From positions 1-64,000 of the forward strand of contig NZ_JAELUG010000013.1 of the NCBI RefSeq assembly GCF_016429255.1: a DNA stretch of 64,000 nt. The letters run 5' to 3'. A program made the position numbers and the translations under genes. Every line of letters starts with the position of its first letter. The stretch's first letter is position 1. Source of the stretch: Rhizobium sp. ASV8. GTDB taxonomy: Bacteria > Pseudomonadota > Alphaproteobacteria > Rhizobiales > Rhizobiaceae. The notes beneath the pieces were generated by a model. It was given only the letters and a program-made list of their open reading frames with translations, ran no database searches and was not told the origin of the DNA. Shown piece by piece: positions 1 to 9,803 of the stretch.

Positions 1-874
1 AGCCGATCAAGCCGCCGAGCGCGAGCGAACCGGTGTCGCCCATGAAGATTGCGGCCGGCGGCGCATTGAACCAGAGGAAGCCCAGGCCGGCGCCGATGAC
101 AGCACCGAGAACCACCGCCAATTCACCTGTGCCCGGCACGAAATTGATGGCGAGATAGTCGGCAAAGACGAAGTTGCCTGCCAGATAGGCGATGATTCCG
201 AAGGAAGCCGCCGCGATCATGACGGGCACGATCGCAAGCCCGTCCAGGCCGTCGGTGAGGTTGACAGCATTGCCTGCGGCGACGATGACGAAAGCGCCGA
301 ACAGAACGAAGAACATGCCGAGATTGAGCAGCAGGCTCTTGAAGAAGGGGAAGGCGACCGATGAGCCGAAGGTCGAGCCGGCAGGACCGGAAGACAGAGC
401 CGTGGTCATCATGAAGTAGACCGCGATGGCCGCGATGACGAACTCGATGCCGAGGCGCGCGCGACCGGAGAACCCTTTGTCGCTCTGCTTCGTCACCTTC
501 AGATAGTCGTCATAAAAGCCGATAGCACCAAAGCCCAAAGTGACGAGCAGCGTGGCTACCACGTAGACATTGGCCAGATCCGCCCACAGCAAGGACGAGA
601 CGACGATGCCGGCGAGGATCATCAAGCCGCCCATGGTCGGGGTGCCGGCCTTCTTGAAGTGCGTCTGCGGACCATCGGCACGAATCGGCTGTCCCTTGCC
701 CTGGCGCACGCGCAGGGAGGAGATGATTCGCGGCCCGAAAAGGAAGACGATCAACGCCGAGGTAAACAGAGCGCCGCCGGTACGGAACGTGATGTATCTG
801 AACAGATTGAGAAATCTGAAATGAGTACTGAAAAATTGAATATGGTCCGACAGTTCGGCTAGCCAGATCAGCAT
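1..874 (-). CDS. mraY: MraY, phospho-N-acetylmuramoyl-pentapeptide transferase (partial)
   Basis: Integral membrane enzyme that transfers phospho-MurNAc-pentapeptide to undecaprenyl phosphate, making lipid I. The reading frame opens at an ATG at 874 (protein begins [10 protein letters not shown]) and runs off the window after about 291 codons, so the C-terminal fifth or so is missing (family length about 360). Near the cut edge the MraY motif [11 protein letters not shown] is readable, containing the conserved aspartate. It lies 11 bp after murF on the same strand, the usual dcw order murF-mraY. Identification is secure; only the end is unseen. Confidence 0.95.
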   Translation of the reverse strand, partial: MLIWLAELSDHIQFFSTHFRFLNLFRYITFRTGGALFTSALIVFLFGPRIISSLRVRQGKGQPIRADGPQTHFKKAGTPTMGGLMILAGIVVSSLLWADLANVYVVATLLVTLGFGAIGFYDDYLKVTKQSDKGFSGRARLGIEFVIAAIAVYFMMTTALSSGPAGSTFGSSVAFPFFKSLLLNLGMFFVLFGAFVIVAAGNAVNLTDGLDGLAIVPVMIAAASFGIIAYLAGNFVFADYLAINFVPGTGELAVVLGAVIGAGLGFLWFNAPPAAIFMGDTGSLALGGLIG

Positions 875-885
875 AAGAGCCCTTT

Positions 886-2346
886 CTAAAGCCCCTGATG
901 GGTGCGGGTGCCCGTGTCGGAAAATGCGGGAAACTTGTCAAGCAAGCCGGCCACGATCTTTCCAAACTTCATCCCCAACGACGATTTCACCATCAACACA
1001 TCGCCAGGGGCGACCGAGTTGAGCGCGAATTCCGAGAGTTCCTCCGTCGTCTCACGATATTCGACATGAACACTTTCCGGCAGCTCATCCCTCAAAGCCG
1101 CCATCTCCGGACCCGCCAGCCAGACATGCTCGATACCGGCCGCAAGTAGCGGTCCGGCAAGGTTTTCATGGACCTGCTGGGCATAATCCCCCATTTCCAA
1201 CATGTCGCCGAGCACAGCGATCCGCCTGCCCGTACGACCGCCTATTCCCGCATTCGGCGATGTGGTCGCCAGCAGCCCGATAGCCGCGCGCATCGATGCG
1301 GGATTGGCATTATAGCTTTCGTCGATCAGCGTGATGTAGCCGTTGCCGAGCGCGCGCTTGTGGCGTTGTCCCCTGCCCTTTTCCGGCTGCAGGTCCGCCA
1401 GCGCCGCGACTGCCTTGTCGAGATCCGCCTCGACGATCATGACCGCACCGAGCACGGCGAGCGCGTTTTCGGCGATGTGACGGCCTGGCGCACCGATCGC
1501 CACTTCCAGCGTCTCGCCGCCGATGGTCAGCCAGAGCGTCGAATTCTCTTCCGAGGCATTGAACTCGGCGAGGCGCACATCGGCCTTGGCATGCTGGCCA
1601 AAGCTGTGAATGTGTTCGATGCCAGCCGCTGTCGCAGCGCGCTCCAGCATCTCGAACTGGTCGTTGTCGTGATTGAGGATGGCATGCCCGCCCGGCACCA
1701 CACCTTCGAAAATCTCAGCCTTGGCGGCTGCAATCTCACCGATGCTGTTGAAATTGCCGAGATGCGCCGGGGCAATGGTCGTGATGATGGCGACGTCAGG
1801 CTGCACCATCTTTACCAATGGCCTGATCTCACCCGAATGATTCATCCCGATTTCGAATACGCCGAAATCCGTATCCTGAGGCATGCGTGCGAGAGTAAGC
1901 GGCACGCCCCAATGATTGTTGAAGGAGGCGACGGAGGCGTGCACCTTGCCCGATGGCGTCAGCGCCCGACGCAACATCTCCTTGGTGGTGGTCTTGCCGA
2001 CCGAGCCGGTGACGGCAATGATCTTCGCTCGCGTGCGTTGACGTGCCGCGACGCCCAGCCGCGCCAAGGCGGCCAAGACGTCGTCCACGACAACCTTCGG
2101 CACGGTGAGGCTGCCCATGGCCGGCAGACGTGCTTCGCTGATCACGATGAACGCGGCGCCGTTCGCCATGGCGACATTGGCATAATCGTGCCCATCGACG
2201 CGGTCGCCCTTGATGGCAAAAAAAGCCTCGCCCGGCTGGATGGACCGACTGTCTATGGAAATGCCCGTGATGCCTGCGGGCAGCGATCCGACGAAGCGGC
2301 CCGAGATTGCAGCGATCAGATCCTCAGTTGTCCATAGCCAGCTCAA
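886..2346 (-). CDS. murF: MurF, UDP-MurNAc-tripeptide--D-Ala-D-Ala ligase
   Basis: Cytoplasmic ATP-dependent ligase that adds D-Ala-D-Ala to the UDP-MurNAc-tripeptide. The 486-residue protein has the three-domain Mur ligase layout. The ATP-binding P-loop TGSVGKTT lies at about residues 113-120, a later segment DESYNANP is typical of MurF, and the length fits the family. The start ATG at 2346 overlaps the murE stop by 4 bp, implying translational coupling. mraY follows after 11 bp. No sign of damage. Confidence 0.96.
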   Translation of the reverse strand: MSWLWTTEDLIAAISGRFVGSLPAGITGISIDSRSIQPGEAFFAIKGDRVDGHDYANVAMANGAAFIVISEARLPAMGSLTVPKVVVDDVLAALARLGVAARQRTRAKIIAVTGSVGKTTTKEMLRRALTPSGKVHASVASFNNHWGVPLTLARMPQDTDFGVFEIGMNHSGEIRPLVKMVQPDVAIITTIAPAHLGNFNSIGEIAAAKAEIFEGVVPGGHAILNHDNDQFEMLERAATAAGIEHIHSFGQHAKADVRLAEFNASEENSTLWLTIGGETLEVAIGAPGRHIAENALAVLGAVMIVEADLDKAVAALADLQPEKGRGQRHKRALGNGYITLIDESYNANPASMRAAIGLLATTSPNAGIGGRTGRRIAVLGDMLEMGDYAQQVHENLAGPLLAAGIEHVWLAGPEMAALRDELPESVHVEYRETTEELSEFALNSVAPGDVLMVKSSLGMKFGKIVAGLLDKFPAFSDTGTRTHQGL

Positions 2347-3806
2347 GACTTCAATTCCTCCAATGCTTTGCGCAGTTCGGCGTGATCCGAGAAGGGCAGC
2401 GTCACGCCGCCGATCGTCTGGCCTTCCTCATGCCCCTTGCCGGCGACGATAAGAGTGTCGCCCGATTTCAGCATGCCGACGGCTTTGCGGATCGCTTCGG
2501 CACGATCGCCAACTTCCGTGGCACAGGCAGCTGCGGCCATGATTTCCGAGCGGATATCAGCGGGATTCTCCGAGCGAGGATTATCGTCAGTCACGACAAC
2601 CACATCGGCAAGACGGCAGGCGATTTCACCCATGATCGGGCGCTTGCCGCGATCGCGGTCGCCGCCACAGCCGAAGACCACGATGACACGGCCGGTCGTA
2701 AATGGCCGGACCGAATTCAGCACGTTTTCCAACGCGTCGGGTTTGTGCGCATAGTCGACATAGGCGAGCGCGCCGTCATGCGTATGCCCGACAAGCTCAA
2801 GGCGCCCGGATGCGCCAACGAGCTTCTCGAGTGCGGCCATTGCGACAGACACAGCAACACCCGTCGAGATGGCAAGGCCGGCAGCGACAAGCGCATTGGC
2901 AACCTGGAAATCGCCAGCCAGTGGGATATGGATTTCGAAAATCTCATCGCCGACATGAACCTCGGCGATCTGCTTGTGACGAAAATGCTCGACGCGCTTC
3001 AGCGAAAGAAAATCGCCCTTGCGTCCGACCGTGCGCACATCATGCCCCGCGGCGTGTGCAGCAGCAATCGCCTGGTCGGACCATGCATCGTCGGCAAAGA
3101 TCACCGCCGGCGAGCCCTTTGGCAGCAAATCCTTGAAGAGCCGCATCTTGGCGGCCATGTAGTCCTCGACCGTCGGATGATAATCCATGTGATCGCGACC
3201 GAGATTGGTGAAGCCGGCGGCGGCGAGCCTGACGCCATCGAGCCGGAATTGATCGAGACCATGGCTGGATGCTTCCATCGCAGCATGGGTGACGCCCTCA
3301 TCGGCGAGTTCGGCGAGCAGCTCGTGCAGCGATGTCGGATCGGGCGTGGTCAGGGAGCCGTAGTCGTTGCGGGTCGGAGATACGACGCCCGTCGTCCCGA
3401 TCATTGCGGCCGGATGGCCGGCAAAAGCCCAGATCTGTCGGGTGAAGGACGCTACCGAAGTCTTGCCGGCGGTGCCAGTGACGGCAACCATGACCTTAGG
3501 TTGACGACCATAGAAATGAGAAGCGGCAATCGCCAGAAACCGGCGCGGCTCGGAGACCGAGAGTAAAGGCACACCGCTTGCGACAGCTCCGGGGCCTGCC
3601 ACGATAACCGACGCGCCACGCGATATTGCATCGGCAATAAAACTCGCGCCGTTGGCTTTCGTGCCAGCAACGGCCACGAAGGCCATACCAGGCGACACCT
3701 GGCGACTGTCGGCAGAAATGCCTGATATCTCAAGATCGCCGAGCGCACCGCCGATCTGTGTGTTGATTTCCGGAAATCCATCTCCGGCAATATCCCGCAG
3801 CTTCAT
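2343..3806 (-). CDS. murE: MurE, UDP-MurNAc-L-Ala-D-Glu--meso-diaminopimelate ligase
   Basis: Adds the third stem-peptide residue to UDP-MurNAc-L-Ala-D-Glu in the cytoplasm. 487 residues. The P-loop reads GTAGKTS at about 111-117, with Ala where many homologues have Asn. The motif DDNPRSE carries the DNPR signature of MurE enzymes that select meso-diaminopimelate over lysine, which fits a Gram-negative wall. It lies 65 bp after ftsI and overlaps murF by 4 bp, inside the minus-strand dcw operon. The Shine-Dalgarno before the ATG at 3806 is weak (GAAAAG), so coupling from upstream translation may help. Confidence 0.96.
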   Translation of the reverse strand: MKLRDIAGDGFPEINTQIGGALGDLEISGISADSRQVSPGMAFVAVAGTKANGASFIADAISRGASVIVAGPGAVASGVPLLSVSEPRRFLAIAASHFYGRQPKVMVAVTGTAGKTSVASFTRQIWAFAGHPAAMIGTTGVVSPTRNDYGSLTTPDPTSLHELLAELADEGVTHAAMEASSHGLDQFRLDGVRLAAAGFTNLGRDHMDYHPTVEDYMAAKMRLFKDLLPKGSPAVIFADDAWSDQAIAAAHAAGHDVRTVGRKGDFLSLKRVEHFRHKQIAEVHVGDEIFEIHIPLAGDFQVANALVAAGLAISTGVAVSVAMAALEKLVGASGRLELVGHTHDGALAYVDYAHKPDALENVLNSVRPFTTGRVIVVFGCGGDRDRGKRPIMGEIACRLADVVVVTDDNPRSENPADIRSEIMAAAACATEVGDRAEAIRKAVGMLKSGDTLIVAGKGHEEGQTIGGVTLPFSDHAELRKALEELKS

Positions 3807-3871
3807 CGAATATACTTTTCGTTGTTAATCCATCCGCCCTCTCGCGAATCGACCCGTGTATTCTTTCACGC

Positions 3872-5626
3872 TTAATAAGACGCCAGCAAGGCCGAGTTAT
3901 CTTTTCCGAAGCTGGGCTGCACCCCGAGGATTGGCGCTGCTCTGGCGATGATGTCACGCGCGATCGGCAGCGCCGTAAAGGCCGAGATGGTGCCGCCACC
4001 GCGCTCGCCGCTCTTCGGCTCGTCGATGAAGGTCATGACGACATATTGCGGATTGTCGATCGGGAACGCCGCCAGGAAGCTGTTGAAGTTCAGCGTGTGC
4101 GAATAGCGACCGTTGACAACCTTGTCGGCCGTGCCGGTCTTGCTGCCGACATTATAGCCGGGGACGCGCGCGTTGCGGCCGGAGCCTCTGGTGCCGTTAA
4201 ACTCCAGGAGATAGCGAATGTCGTCGCTGGTGCTCTTTTTGACCACCATCTTGGCAATGGCGTCGGCCTGATCGCGCGTACGCGGCAGGAAGGTCGGTTC
4301 GATCAACTTGCCGCCATTGATGAGCGCCGATGCTGCGACGGCGGTCTGCAATGCCGTGGTGGAGACGCCGTGGCCGAACGAAATGGTGATCGAGTTGATC
4401 TTCTTCCAGACGCGAGGCTGGCTCGGCATCTTCACTTCCGGCAACTCGGTATCCATCTTGTTGAGCAGGCCGAGGCGCGTGAGGAACTCCTTGTGCGCGT
4501 CAATGCCAACGAGGTCGGCGATCTTCGCCGTGCCGATGTTCGAGGAATACTGGAAGATTTCCGGAACGCTCAGCACGCGGCGCTGGCCATGGAAGTCGTG
4601 AATGGTAAAGCCGCCGATCCGGATCGGAGCGGACGCATCGAAGGCATCACGCAAGGTCACCTTGCCGGAATCGAGCGCCATCGCCATGGTAAAGGTCTTG
4701 AAGGTCGATCCCATTTCGAACGTGCCGTTCGTCATGCGATTGAGCCACCCTTCGCTCGCGCCCTCGCTCGGATAGTTCGGATCGAAATCGGGAGCCGAGG
4801 CCATGCCCAGCACTTCGCCGGTATGAACGTCGAGGATCGCGGCGCCTGCGCCTTTTGCCTGGAAATTCTTGACGGCATTGACGACTGCATCGCGAACGAT
4901 GCCCTGCACGCGCAGATCGATTGAGAGCTTGACCGGCTGCAGCGGCTGATCGTTGGTCATGCCCGCAGCGGCGAGATCGGCGAGGCCCTGGTCGTCGATA
5001 TATTTCTCCATGCCTGCGACGCCGCGATTGTCGATGTTGACGTAGCCGAGGATATGAGGCGCGGTCGTGCCGCCCGGATAGAAACGACGCTTCTCGGGAC
5101 GGAAGCCGATACCGGGGATGCCGAGCGCCAGGATCTGGCTCTGCTGCTTCGGCGTCAGCTGTCGGCGAAGCCAGGCGAAGTGCGAATTCTTGGAAGAGAG
5201 CTTCCTGTAAGTCGATTTCGCATCGAGATCCGGCAGGACCTTGCGCAATTCCTCGACGGCCTCATCGGCGTCGATGATCTTGTTCGGCTCGGCAAACAGC
5301 GAGACGGTGCGAATATCGGTTGCCAGCAGAGCCCCATTGCGGTCGACGATATCCGGTCGCGAGGCCATCAGCCGATCCGGCGGCAGGATGCTGGAGGTAA
5401 CATCCGGCGGCGACAGGGCGAATTGGGCAAGCCGGCCGCCGATAACGCAGTAGATGGCGATAAAGCTACCCACCAGCAGAACGACGCGGCTCTTCGCCTG
5501 ATTGGATTTGCGCTTGCGGACGCCCTCGAATTTCGAATGAAAGAAGCCATCGCTCGGGCGGTTGTTGCCGTCGGTGGAGAAATGCGCCTTGCTCTTCAAG
5601 ACCATGATGCGGGAAAGGAAAGACAT
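3872..5626 (-). CDS. ftsI: FtsI/PBP3-type division transpeptidase
   Basis: Class B penicillin-binding protein that cross-links septal peptidoglycan. 584 residues: a basic cytoplasmic N-terminus, one membrane anchor at about 47-65, a PBP dimerisation domain, then the transpeptidase domain. The three active-site motifs are visible: STFK at 307-310 (nucleophile Ser307), SSN at 361-363 and KTG at 496-498. The ATG at 5626 overlaps the stop of the ftsL-like gene by 4 bp. Position and motifs make FtsI the clear call. The N-terminal cytoplasmic tail of about 45 residues is somewhat long. Confidence 0.95.
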   Translation of the reverse strand: MSFLSRIMVLKSKAHFSTDGNNRPSDGFFHSKFEGVRKRKSNQAKSRVVLLVGSFIAIYCVIGGRLAQFALSPPDVTSSILPPDRLMASRPDIVDRNGALLATDIRTVSLFAEPNKIIDADEAVEELRKVLPDLDAKSTYRKLSSKNSHFAWLRRQLTPKQQSQILALGIPGIGFRPEKRRFYPGGTTAPHILGYVNIDNRGVAGMEKYIDDQGLADLAAAGMTNDQPLQPVKLSIDLRVQGIVRDAVVNAVKNFQAKGAGAAILDVHTGEVLGMASAPDFDPNYPSEGASEGWLNRMTNGTFEMGSTFKTFTMAMALDSGKVTLRDAFDASAPIRIGGFTIHDFHGQRRVLSVPEIFQYSSNIGTAKIADLVGIDAHKEFLTRLGLLNKMDTELPEVKMPSQPRVWKKINSITISFGHGVSTTALQTAVAASALINGGKLIEPTFLPRTRDQADAIAKMVVKKSTSDDIRYLLEFNGTRGSGRNARVPGYNVGSKTGTADKVVNGRYSHTLNFNSFLAAFPIDNPQYVVMTFIDEPKSGERGGGTISAFTALPIARDIIARAAPILGVQPSFGKDNSALLASY

Positions 5627-6150
5627 TAGTGCGCCACCGATCCCGTTGCGATGTTATCGATGCCAGGCTTCTTGCGCTTGGCGACGACAGGTGCCTTGGG
5701 CCGGGGTGCCGGCGCGGACGCCACATCGGCGATAGCTTTCCTGATCTGCGCATCCGTGGTGTCGCCATTCTTCGAGGCGACAGCGGCATTGCCCTTGGAG
5801 CCCGTTGCCTTGCCATTCTTGGCGCCATCTTTCCCATCCGCCACAATTGGCGGCGGGATCTGCGAGCGCAGCATCGGCAGCTCGCTTGGCTGGACGATTG
5901 CCGTCGAGAGGGTTGGCTGCAATTGAAGCTCGTTGCTGTAGTTGTTGACGAGACGCTCAAGACGGTTCGGTTGCGAAACGAGCGCCCAATCAGCCTTGAG
6001 AAGCTCGATTGTGTCCTTCTCAAGCTTGATATCGGCCTCGAGACGACGGACCTCTTCCAGCTTCAGCTCAGCTCGATGCTTGATCGTATAGGTCACGCTG
6101 GCCATCGCCGTCATGACGCCAATCAGCACGATGTCAAAGGTCTTCAGCAT
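5626..6150 (-). CDS. ftsL: FtsL-like division protein with C-terminal extension
   Basis: Small bitopic membrane protein of the divisome. 174 residues: a membrane segment at about 5-20, then a charged heptad-like region at about 25-60 rich in Glu, Leu and Lys that should form the FtsL/FtsB-type coiled coil. The segment around SQPNRLERLV resembles the conserved FtsL region. From about residue 95 the protein becomes a low-complexity Ala/Lys/Gly/Pro-rich tail that ordinary FtsL proteins lack. Placement between rsmH and ftsI is the classical ftsL position. Sequence conservation in this family is low, so the call rests on topology and context. Confidence 0.85.
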   Translation of the reverse strand: MLKTFDIVLIGVMTAMASVTYTIKHRAELKLEEVRRLEADIKLEKDTIELLKADWALVSQPNRLERLVNNYSNELQLQPTLSTAIVQPSELPMLRSQIPPPIVADGKDGAKNGKATGSKGNAAVASKNGDTTDAQIRKAIADVASAPAPRPKAPVVAKRKKPGIDNIATGSVAH

Positions 6151-6151
6151 G

Positions 6152-7177
6152 CTATCCCCCGAGCTTTCCGAGACTGGCGAGACTGGGCAGATCGAAGATC
6201 GAAAGATCTGCCTCCTCTGCCGGAGCCAAAGTGCGAACCCCCGCTCGCAGTTTGGCGGAACGCGCGCGCGGATTGGCTTCCGCCTCAGCCTCGCTCGCAG
6301 AAATCATCGATCTGCCGACCGCATCGAAGGTGGCCAGCCGCTCATGCACTACAGGCATGTGGCGCGAGCCGGTCGCGCGGCCGGAGCGATCGGCGAAGAA
6401 CTTCTTGACGATCCGGTCCTCCAGGGAATGGAAGGTCACGACGACAAGTCGTCCGCCCGGTTTCAGGGCACGTTCAGCAGCAAACAGCGCCTGAGCAAGC
6501 TCGCCCAGTTCGTCGTTGACGAAAATGCGCAGCGCCTGGAAAACGCGCGTGGCGGGATGGATCTTGTCCTTCGCCTTTCGCGGCGTCACGACCTCGATCA
6601 GGCCGGCCAGATCGCGAGTGGTCACGAACGGCGCTTCGGCGCGGCGCTTCTCGATCGCATGAGCAATGCGCGGCGCCTGCTTTTCCTCGCCCAGAAACAC
6701 AAAGATGCGAATGAGATCGGCAAGCTTGGCGCGATTGACGACATCGGCCGCCGACACACCGGTCGCAGACATGCGCATATCGAGCGGGCCGTTCTTGCTG
6801 AAGGAAAAGCCGCGCTCGGCCTCGTCGATCTGCATGGAGGAAACGCCGATATCGAGAACGACGCCGTCCAGACCACCATCGGGCGCATAATCGGCCAACT
6901 GGGAAAACTGCGATTGGATGAGCTTCAGCCGGCCGGCGTGAGCTGCGACGAGAGCCTGCCCCGCCGAGATCGCAGTAGGATCGCGATCGAGCGCGATGAC
7001 ATCTGCACCACCAGCCAGAATGGCCGACGTATAACCGCCAGCCCCGAACGTGCCATCAAGGATGAGCTTACCGGACTCAGGCGCCACCGCTTCGAGCACC
7101 TCGGAGAGAAGAACCGGAATGTGACGAACAGGTCCGCCACCGGCATCAGAAGAACCTCCGCCTGAATTCGCCACCAT
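6152..7177 (-). CDS. rsmH: RsmH (MraW), 16S rRNA m4C1402 methyltransferase
   Basis: SAM-dependent methyltransferase that N4-methylates C1402 of 16S rRNA in the ribosomal P site. The ATG at 7177 gives 341 residues beginning [10 protein letters not shown]. The frame stays open farther upstream to 7819 but there overlaps mraZ, so the longer start is rejected. The family opening [14 protein letters not shown], the SAM loop [11 protein letters not shown], the segment [20 protein letters not shown] and the late [12 protein letters not shown] are all present. It sits 14 bp after mraZ and 1 bp before the ftsL-like gene. Confidence 0.96.
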   Translation of the reverse strand: MVANSGGGSSDAGGGPVRHIPVLLSEVLEAVAPESGKLILDGTFGAGGYTSAILAGGADVIALDRDPTAISAGQALVAAHAGRLKLIQSQFSQLADYAPDGGLDGVVLDIGVSSMQIDEAERGFSFSKNGPLDMRMSATGVSAADVVNRAKLADLIRIFVFLGEEKQAPRIAHAIEKRRAEAPFVTTRDLAGLIEVVTPRKAKDKIHPATRVFQALRIFVNDELGELAQALFAAERALKPGGRLVVVTFHSLEDRIVKKFFADRSGRATGSRHMPVVHERLATFDAVGRSMISASEAEAEANPRARSAKLRAGVRTLAPAEEADLSIFDLPSLASLGKLGG

Positions 7178-7191
7178 TCCGCTTCCCCGTT

Positions 7192-7632
7192 CTATTCCGA
7201 GCGCCTGCCCGCCAGCCTGCGCTCCTCTCGTGCCTGCGCCTGCAAAGCCAGAAAGGCCTCCGGTCGCCACAATTGAAAATGATCCGCCCGACCGACGAAG
7301 GTCACCTCGCCCGCAATTGCGGTGAAATCGCGGATAAAATCCGTGACCATCAACCGTCCTTCGGCATCGAGCTTCATAAAGACCCCGCCCCCATGAATAA
7401 GGAGCGACATCTGGTTCGCCGCCGGCGAAAAAGGATCCTCCGCCGCAATCTGCCGCTCGAAGCGATCGAGCAGATCGAGACCGCCGACGCTGATCGCCGG
7501 AAACACAAAATCCTGAAAGCAGTACAGCTCCTGGATATTGCGCTCGGCCAGCACGGAACGAAACGCCGCAGGCACGGAAACCCGTCCCTTGGCATCGATC
7601 CGGTTGGTCGCATTTGACAGGAAGCGGTTCAT
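7192..7632 (-). CDS. mraZ: MraZ, transcriptional regulator of the dcw cluster
   Basis: DNA-binding protein with two SpoVT/AbrB-like repeats, known in other bacteria to repress its own dcw promoter. The ATG at 7632 gives 146 residues starting [13 protein letters not shown], with the family motif [13 protein letters not shown] at about 13-25 and the second copy [17 protein letters not shown] at 7668 would add 12 residues of no family resemblance. First gene of the cluster; rsmH follows after 14 bp. G-rich repeats just upstream (GTGGGTC, ATGGGGG, ACGGGTG) resemble the TGGG repeats bound by MraZ elsewhere, but the 7-nt spacing differs. Confidence 0.95.
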   Translation of the reverse strand: MNRFLSNATNRIDAKGRVSVPAAFRSVLAERNIQELYCFQDFVFPAISVGGLDLLDRFERQIAAEDPFSPAANQMSLLIHGGGVFMKLDAEGRLMVTDFIRDFTAIAGEVTFVGRADHFQLWRPEAFLALQAQAREERRLAGRRSE

Positions 7633-7661
7633 GACGCGAAACACCCGTCCCCCATGACCCA

Positions 7662-7679
7662 CGAGCACTCATGTGCTCG
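7662..7679. promoter_or_regulatory. 18-bp palindrome upstream of mraZ
   Basis: The sequence cgagcactcatgtgctcg has perfect 7-bp arms around a 4-bp centre and lies 30 bp upstream of the mraZ ATG. There is no T-run, so a terminator is unlikely. An operator, or a hairpin in the dcw leader RNA, is more plausible. Function not shown. Confidence 0.4.
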
Positions 7680-7894
7680 CGGACACAGCCAAAATCGGAC
7701 ACAGCGTCGCAAGCCGAAAGAGCCAACGCCCCTTCGACACTCCCGAAGCGGGAGCAATCATGGCTTTGCGATGATTGGGCTCTGATTTGCCCGTTTGCAG
7801 TGTTCTTTTGGGATACCATGGGACCATATGGGCGTCAATGGGATGAAGCCGCATCAGGCGCGACCACAGCCTGAATATTCATAAGCCGTTAAGT

Positions 7895-7909
7895 TTAACG
7901 AAAGGTTAG
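7895..7909. promoter_or_regulatory. Possible CtrA-type box (TTAA-N7-TTAG)
   Basis: TTAA, seven bases, TTAG differs by one base from the alphaproteobacterial CtrA consensus TTAA-N7-TTAA. It is about 260 bp upstream of mraZ and 155 bp beyond the 3' end of rnpB. Such matches arise by chance, so this is only a candidate for cell-cycle control of the dcw cluster. Confidence 0.25.
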
Positions 7910-8061
7910 GATACCCTTGAGCGAACGCCTCAAAACGGATTGTTTTCACAAGCGAAAACTCTCGTGCGCGGCGACAGGAAACCCCGGAAAACCAGGGCAT
8001 CCGCAGGCTCCCGAATTTATTTCTGGAGAGCAGAGATCGCCCTTGCCGCAAGAGCGTGTTG

Positions 8062-8468
8062 ATTTGCCAGTTGGCCTGTAAGCCGGGTTCTGTATGGCTC
8101 CGGCCGAGACCGGAACGTGGCAGCCATTCATCTGGGACGGCGCTTGCGCGACGCCTCTTGCAACCCACCCGGATGACCGGCCCGGAAACGGGCTGGAGCG
8201 CTTGCGCGCCCCGCGTCATCCCTATTCGGTTTTGCTCCCGGTGGGGTTTTCCGTGCCGTCGCTGTTTCCAGAGACGCGGTGGGCTCTTACCCCACCCTTT
8301 CACCCTTACCCGATCCTGAGATCGGGCGGTTTGCTTTCTGTGGCACTTTCCCTGAGGTTGCCCTCGCCGGACGTTATCCGGCACCGTGTTTCCGTGGAGC
8401 CCGGACTTTCCTCACCTCATCGCCTTTCGGCATTGATGAAGCGCGGCTGCCCGGCCAACTGGCACAGG
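8062..8468 (-). ncRNA. rnpB: RNase P RNA, bacterial type A
   Basis: Catalytic RNA that trims the 5' leader of tRNA precursors. On the minus strand the RNA opens with TGCCAGTTGGCC (8453-8464), which pairs perfectly with GGCCAACTGGCA near the 3' end (8065-8076), forming P1. The universal core GAGGAAAGTCCGGGC lies at about 8399-8413 and the 3' core AGAACCCGGCTTACAGGCC just before P1 closes. Internal segments such as the GGTAAGGGTGAAAGGGTG region also match the bacterial fold. The ends are estimated from P1 to within a few bases. Short open frames crossing this locus are not genes. Confidence 0.95.
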
Positions 8469-8529
8469 CTCATTAACCGAGACTTCGGGCAATTGCCACC
8501 GAAATATGTCAGATTGCGCAGACAGGATG

Positions 8530-9723
8530 TCAGTCGCGGAAATGTGCTGAGAAATCCGTGGCGTAGCCCTCGTCCTTGATTCGACCTGCGAGCAGCAGTT
8601 CCGCTCCGAGTCGGCCAATTTCATCGGAACTCTTGGCGGAGGTGCCGTTGCAGCCCACCAGGACCGCGACGCGCGAGGAAGACGTATAGCCGATCATCGG
8701 ATAGCCTGATGGAGAATAGGAGACGGCGCAGGAATTGGTGAAAGACGGTGGTCGCTTTACGCCAGGAACGAGTTCATGAAAGATTCGCACCAGATGTTCG
8801 CGGGCCTTGTCGCGGCCGGCGGTGCGGAACCAGGCGCGCAATTCGGCCTCGGTCTCGAACTCAAGATCGTCCGGATCGCCGCCGATCTTGATGTAATGCT
8901 TGCCATCGGGATAACGGATCGGCGGCAGCATATAGATGCTGTCCACATCGTCCGGCTTCACGGAAATCAATGAGGGCATGCCGGACAGGGCCTCGGCCTC
9001 GGCTTCGCTCACTTCGAAGAAAGTAACCGTGCGGCCATAAACCTTCATCTCAACAGGTTTCTGCAAGAGATTCTCGGCAATGGAGAAACCGCCAGTGGCA
9101 AGCAGCACCTTTTCAGCGCTGAACGTCTCGCCTTCTGCGGTCGTGACCACGGCACGACCGGCCTCGTCACGGATTGACAGAGCAGTCTGCTTGATCACCC
9201 GCGCCCCAGCTTTTTCAGCAAGCAGGGACTGCGCCTTCACCAGCCGCCTCGGACTGATATGACCGGCGCCGCGAGGCTCGTAGACCCCTTCGCTTCCCGA
9301 TGAGAACGAGAAGAAGGGAAACTTCGCCTTGAGCCCGGCATCATCGAGAAGATCAGTCTCTACGCCAAGTCGCTGGGCAGCATCCGCGACGTCGGCGACA
9401 TAGTCGTTCTCGCCGCCTCGTTTCGGGCCGGTGACGAGGCATCCGACAGGCGCGTAGAACTGGATGCCGCTATCCCGTTCGATTTCCGCATAGCGGCTGA
9501 TCGAACGGTTCGCGAGGCGCGCCCAATCCGTGTTCGGATCGATCGTACGGGTGATGCGGCCTTCATCGTAGTGGCTGCCGAAAACGCCTTGATGGCTGGC
9601 GCGATCCTCCGGCTCATCCGGCCCAATGACCGCAATGCCATCCGTCTGCCTGGCGAGATGGCGGCCAGCGGCGGCCCCCATCATTCCGCGACCAACGACG
9701 ATGAACCTGAAATCCGCTGCCAT
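8530..9723 (-). CDS. FAD-dependent oxidoreductase, DAO family (sarcosine oxidase-like)
   Basis: 397 residues. An N-terminal dinucleotide-binding fold has the glycine motif GRGMMG at about 11-16, followed by the DAO-family layout with a late FAD-binding segment around NSCAVSYSPSGYPMIGY and VGCNGTSAKSSDEIG. The family oxidises secondary or N-methyl amines or amino acids to imines with FAD, often giving H2O2; monomeric sarcosine oxidase and N-methyltryptophan oxidase are relatives. The substrate cannot be read from the sequence. The gene stands alone between rnpB and a lytic transglycosylase, with no operon partner to narrow the role. Confidence 0.8.
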   Translation of the reverse strand: MAADFRFIVVGRGMMGAAAGRHLARQTDGIAVIGPDEPEDRASHQGVFGSHYDEGRITRTIDPNTDWARLANRSISRYAEIERDSGIQFYAPVGCLVTGPKRGGENDYVADVADAAQRLGVETDLLDDAGLKAKFPFFSFSSGSEGVYEPRGAGHISPRRLVKAQSLLAEKAGARVIKQTALSIRDEAGRAVVTTAEGETFSAEKVLLATGGFSIAENLLQKPVEMKVYGRTVTFFEVSEAEAEALSGMPSLISVKPDDVDSIYMLPPIRYPDGKHYIKIGGDPDDLEFETEAELRAWFRTAGRDKAREHLVRIFHELVPGVKRPPSFTNSCAVSYSPSGYPMIGYTSSSRVAVLVGCNGTSAKSSDEIGRLGAELLLAGRIKDEGYATDFSAHFRD

Positions 9724-9803
9724 GCTACGACCCTCACTATTCGAAGGCTTTCGATAGCATGGAACGCGATTCCGCCCTACCCGTTATCGGCAATGGAAAG
9801 AGG

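Larger units (their letters stand above)
7633..8061. other. Non-coding gap between mraZ and rnpB
   Basis: About 430 bp without a convincing gene; short open frames here have no recognisable protein and no good Shine-Dalgarno. It must hold the dcw promoter. Visible structure: a perfect palindrome at 7662-7679 and a TTAA-N7-TTAG arrangement at 7895-7909, both listed separately. Confidence 0.6.

Noticed and set aside
192..419. Short plus-strand frame opposite mraY
   Set aside because: Shadow of mraY, whose active-site motif is read on the minus strand.
1168..2337. Long plus-strand open frame opposite murF
   Set aside because: It mirrors a confirmed gene; GC-rich DNA leaves antisense frames open. 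No recognisable motifs. The same applies to other long antisense frames, for example opposite murE, ettA, the CoA-transferase, the GS-like gene and metH.
7178..7819. Upstream extension of the rsmH frame
   Set aside because: It would overlap mraZ completely; the family N-terminus begins at the ATG at 7177.
8056..8579. Open frames across rnpB on both strands
   Set aside because: The region folds as RNase P RNA; coding is not plausible.
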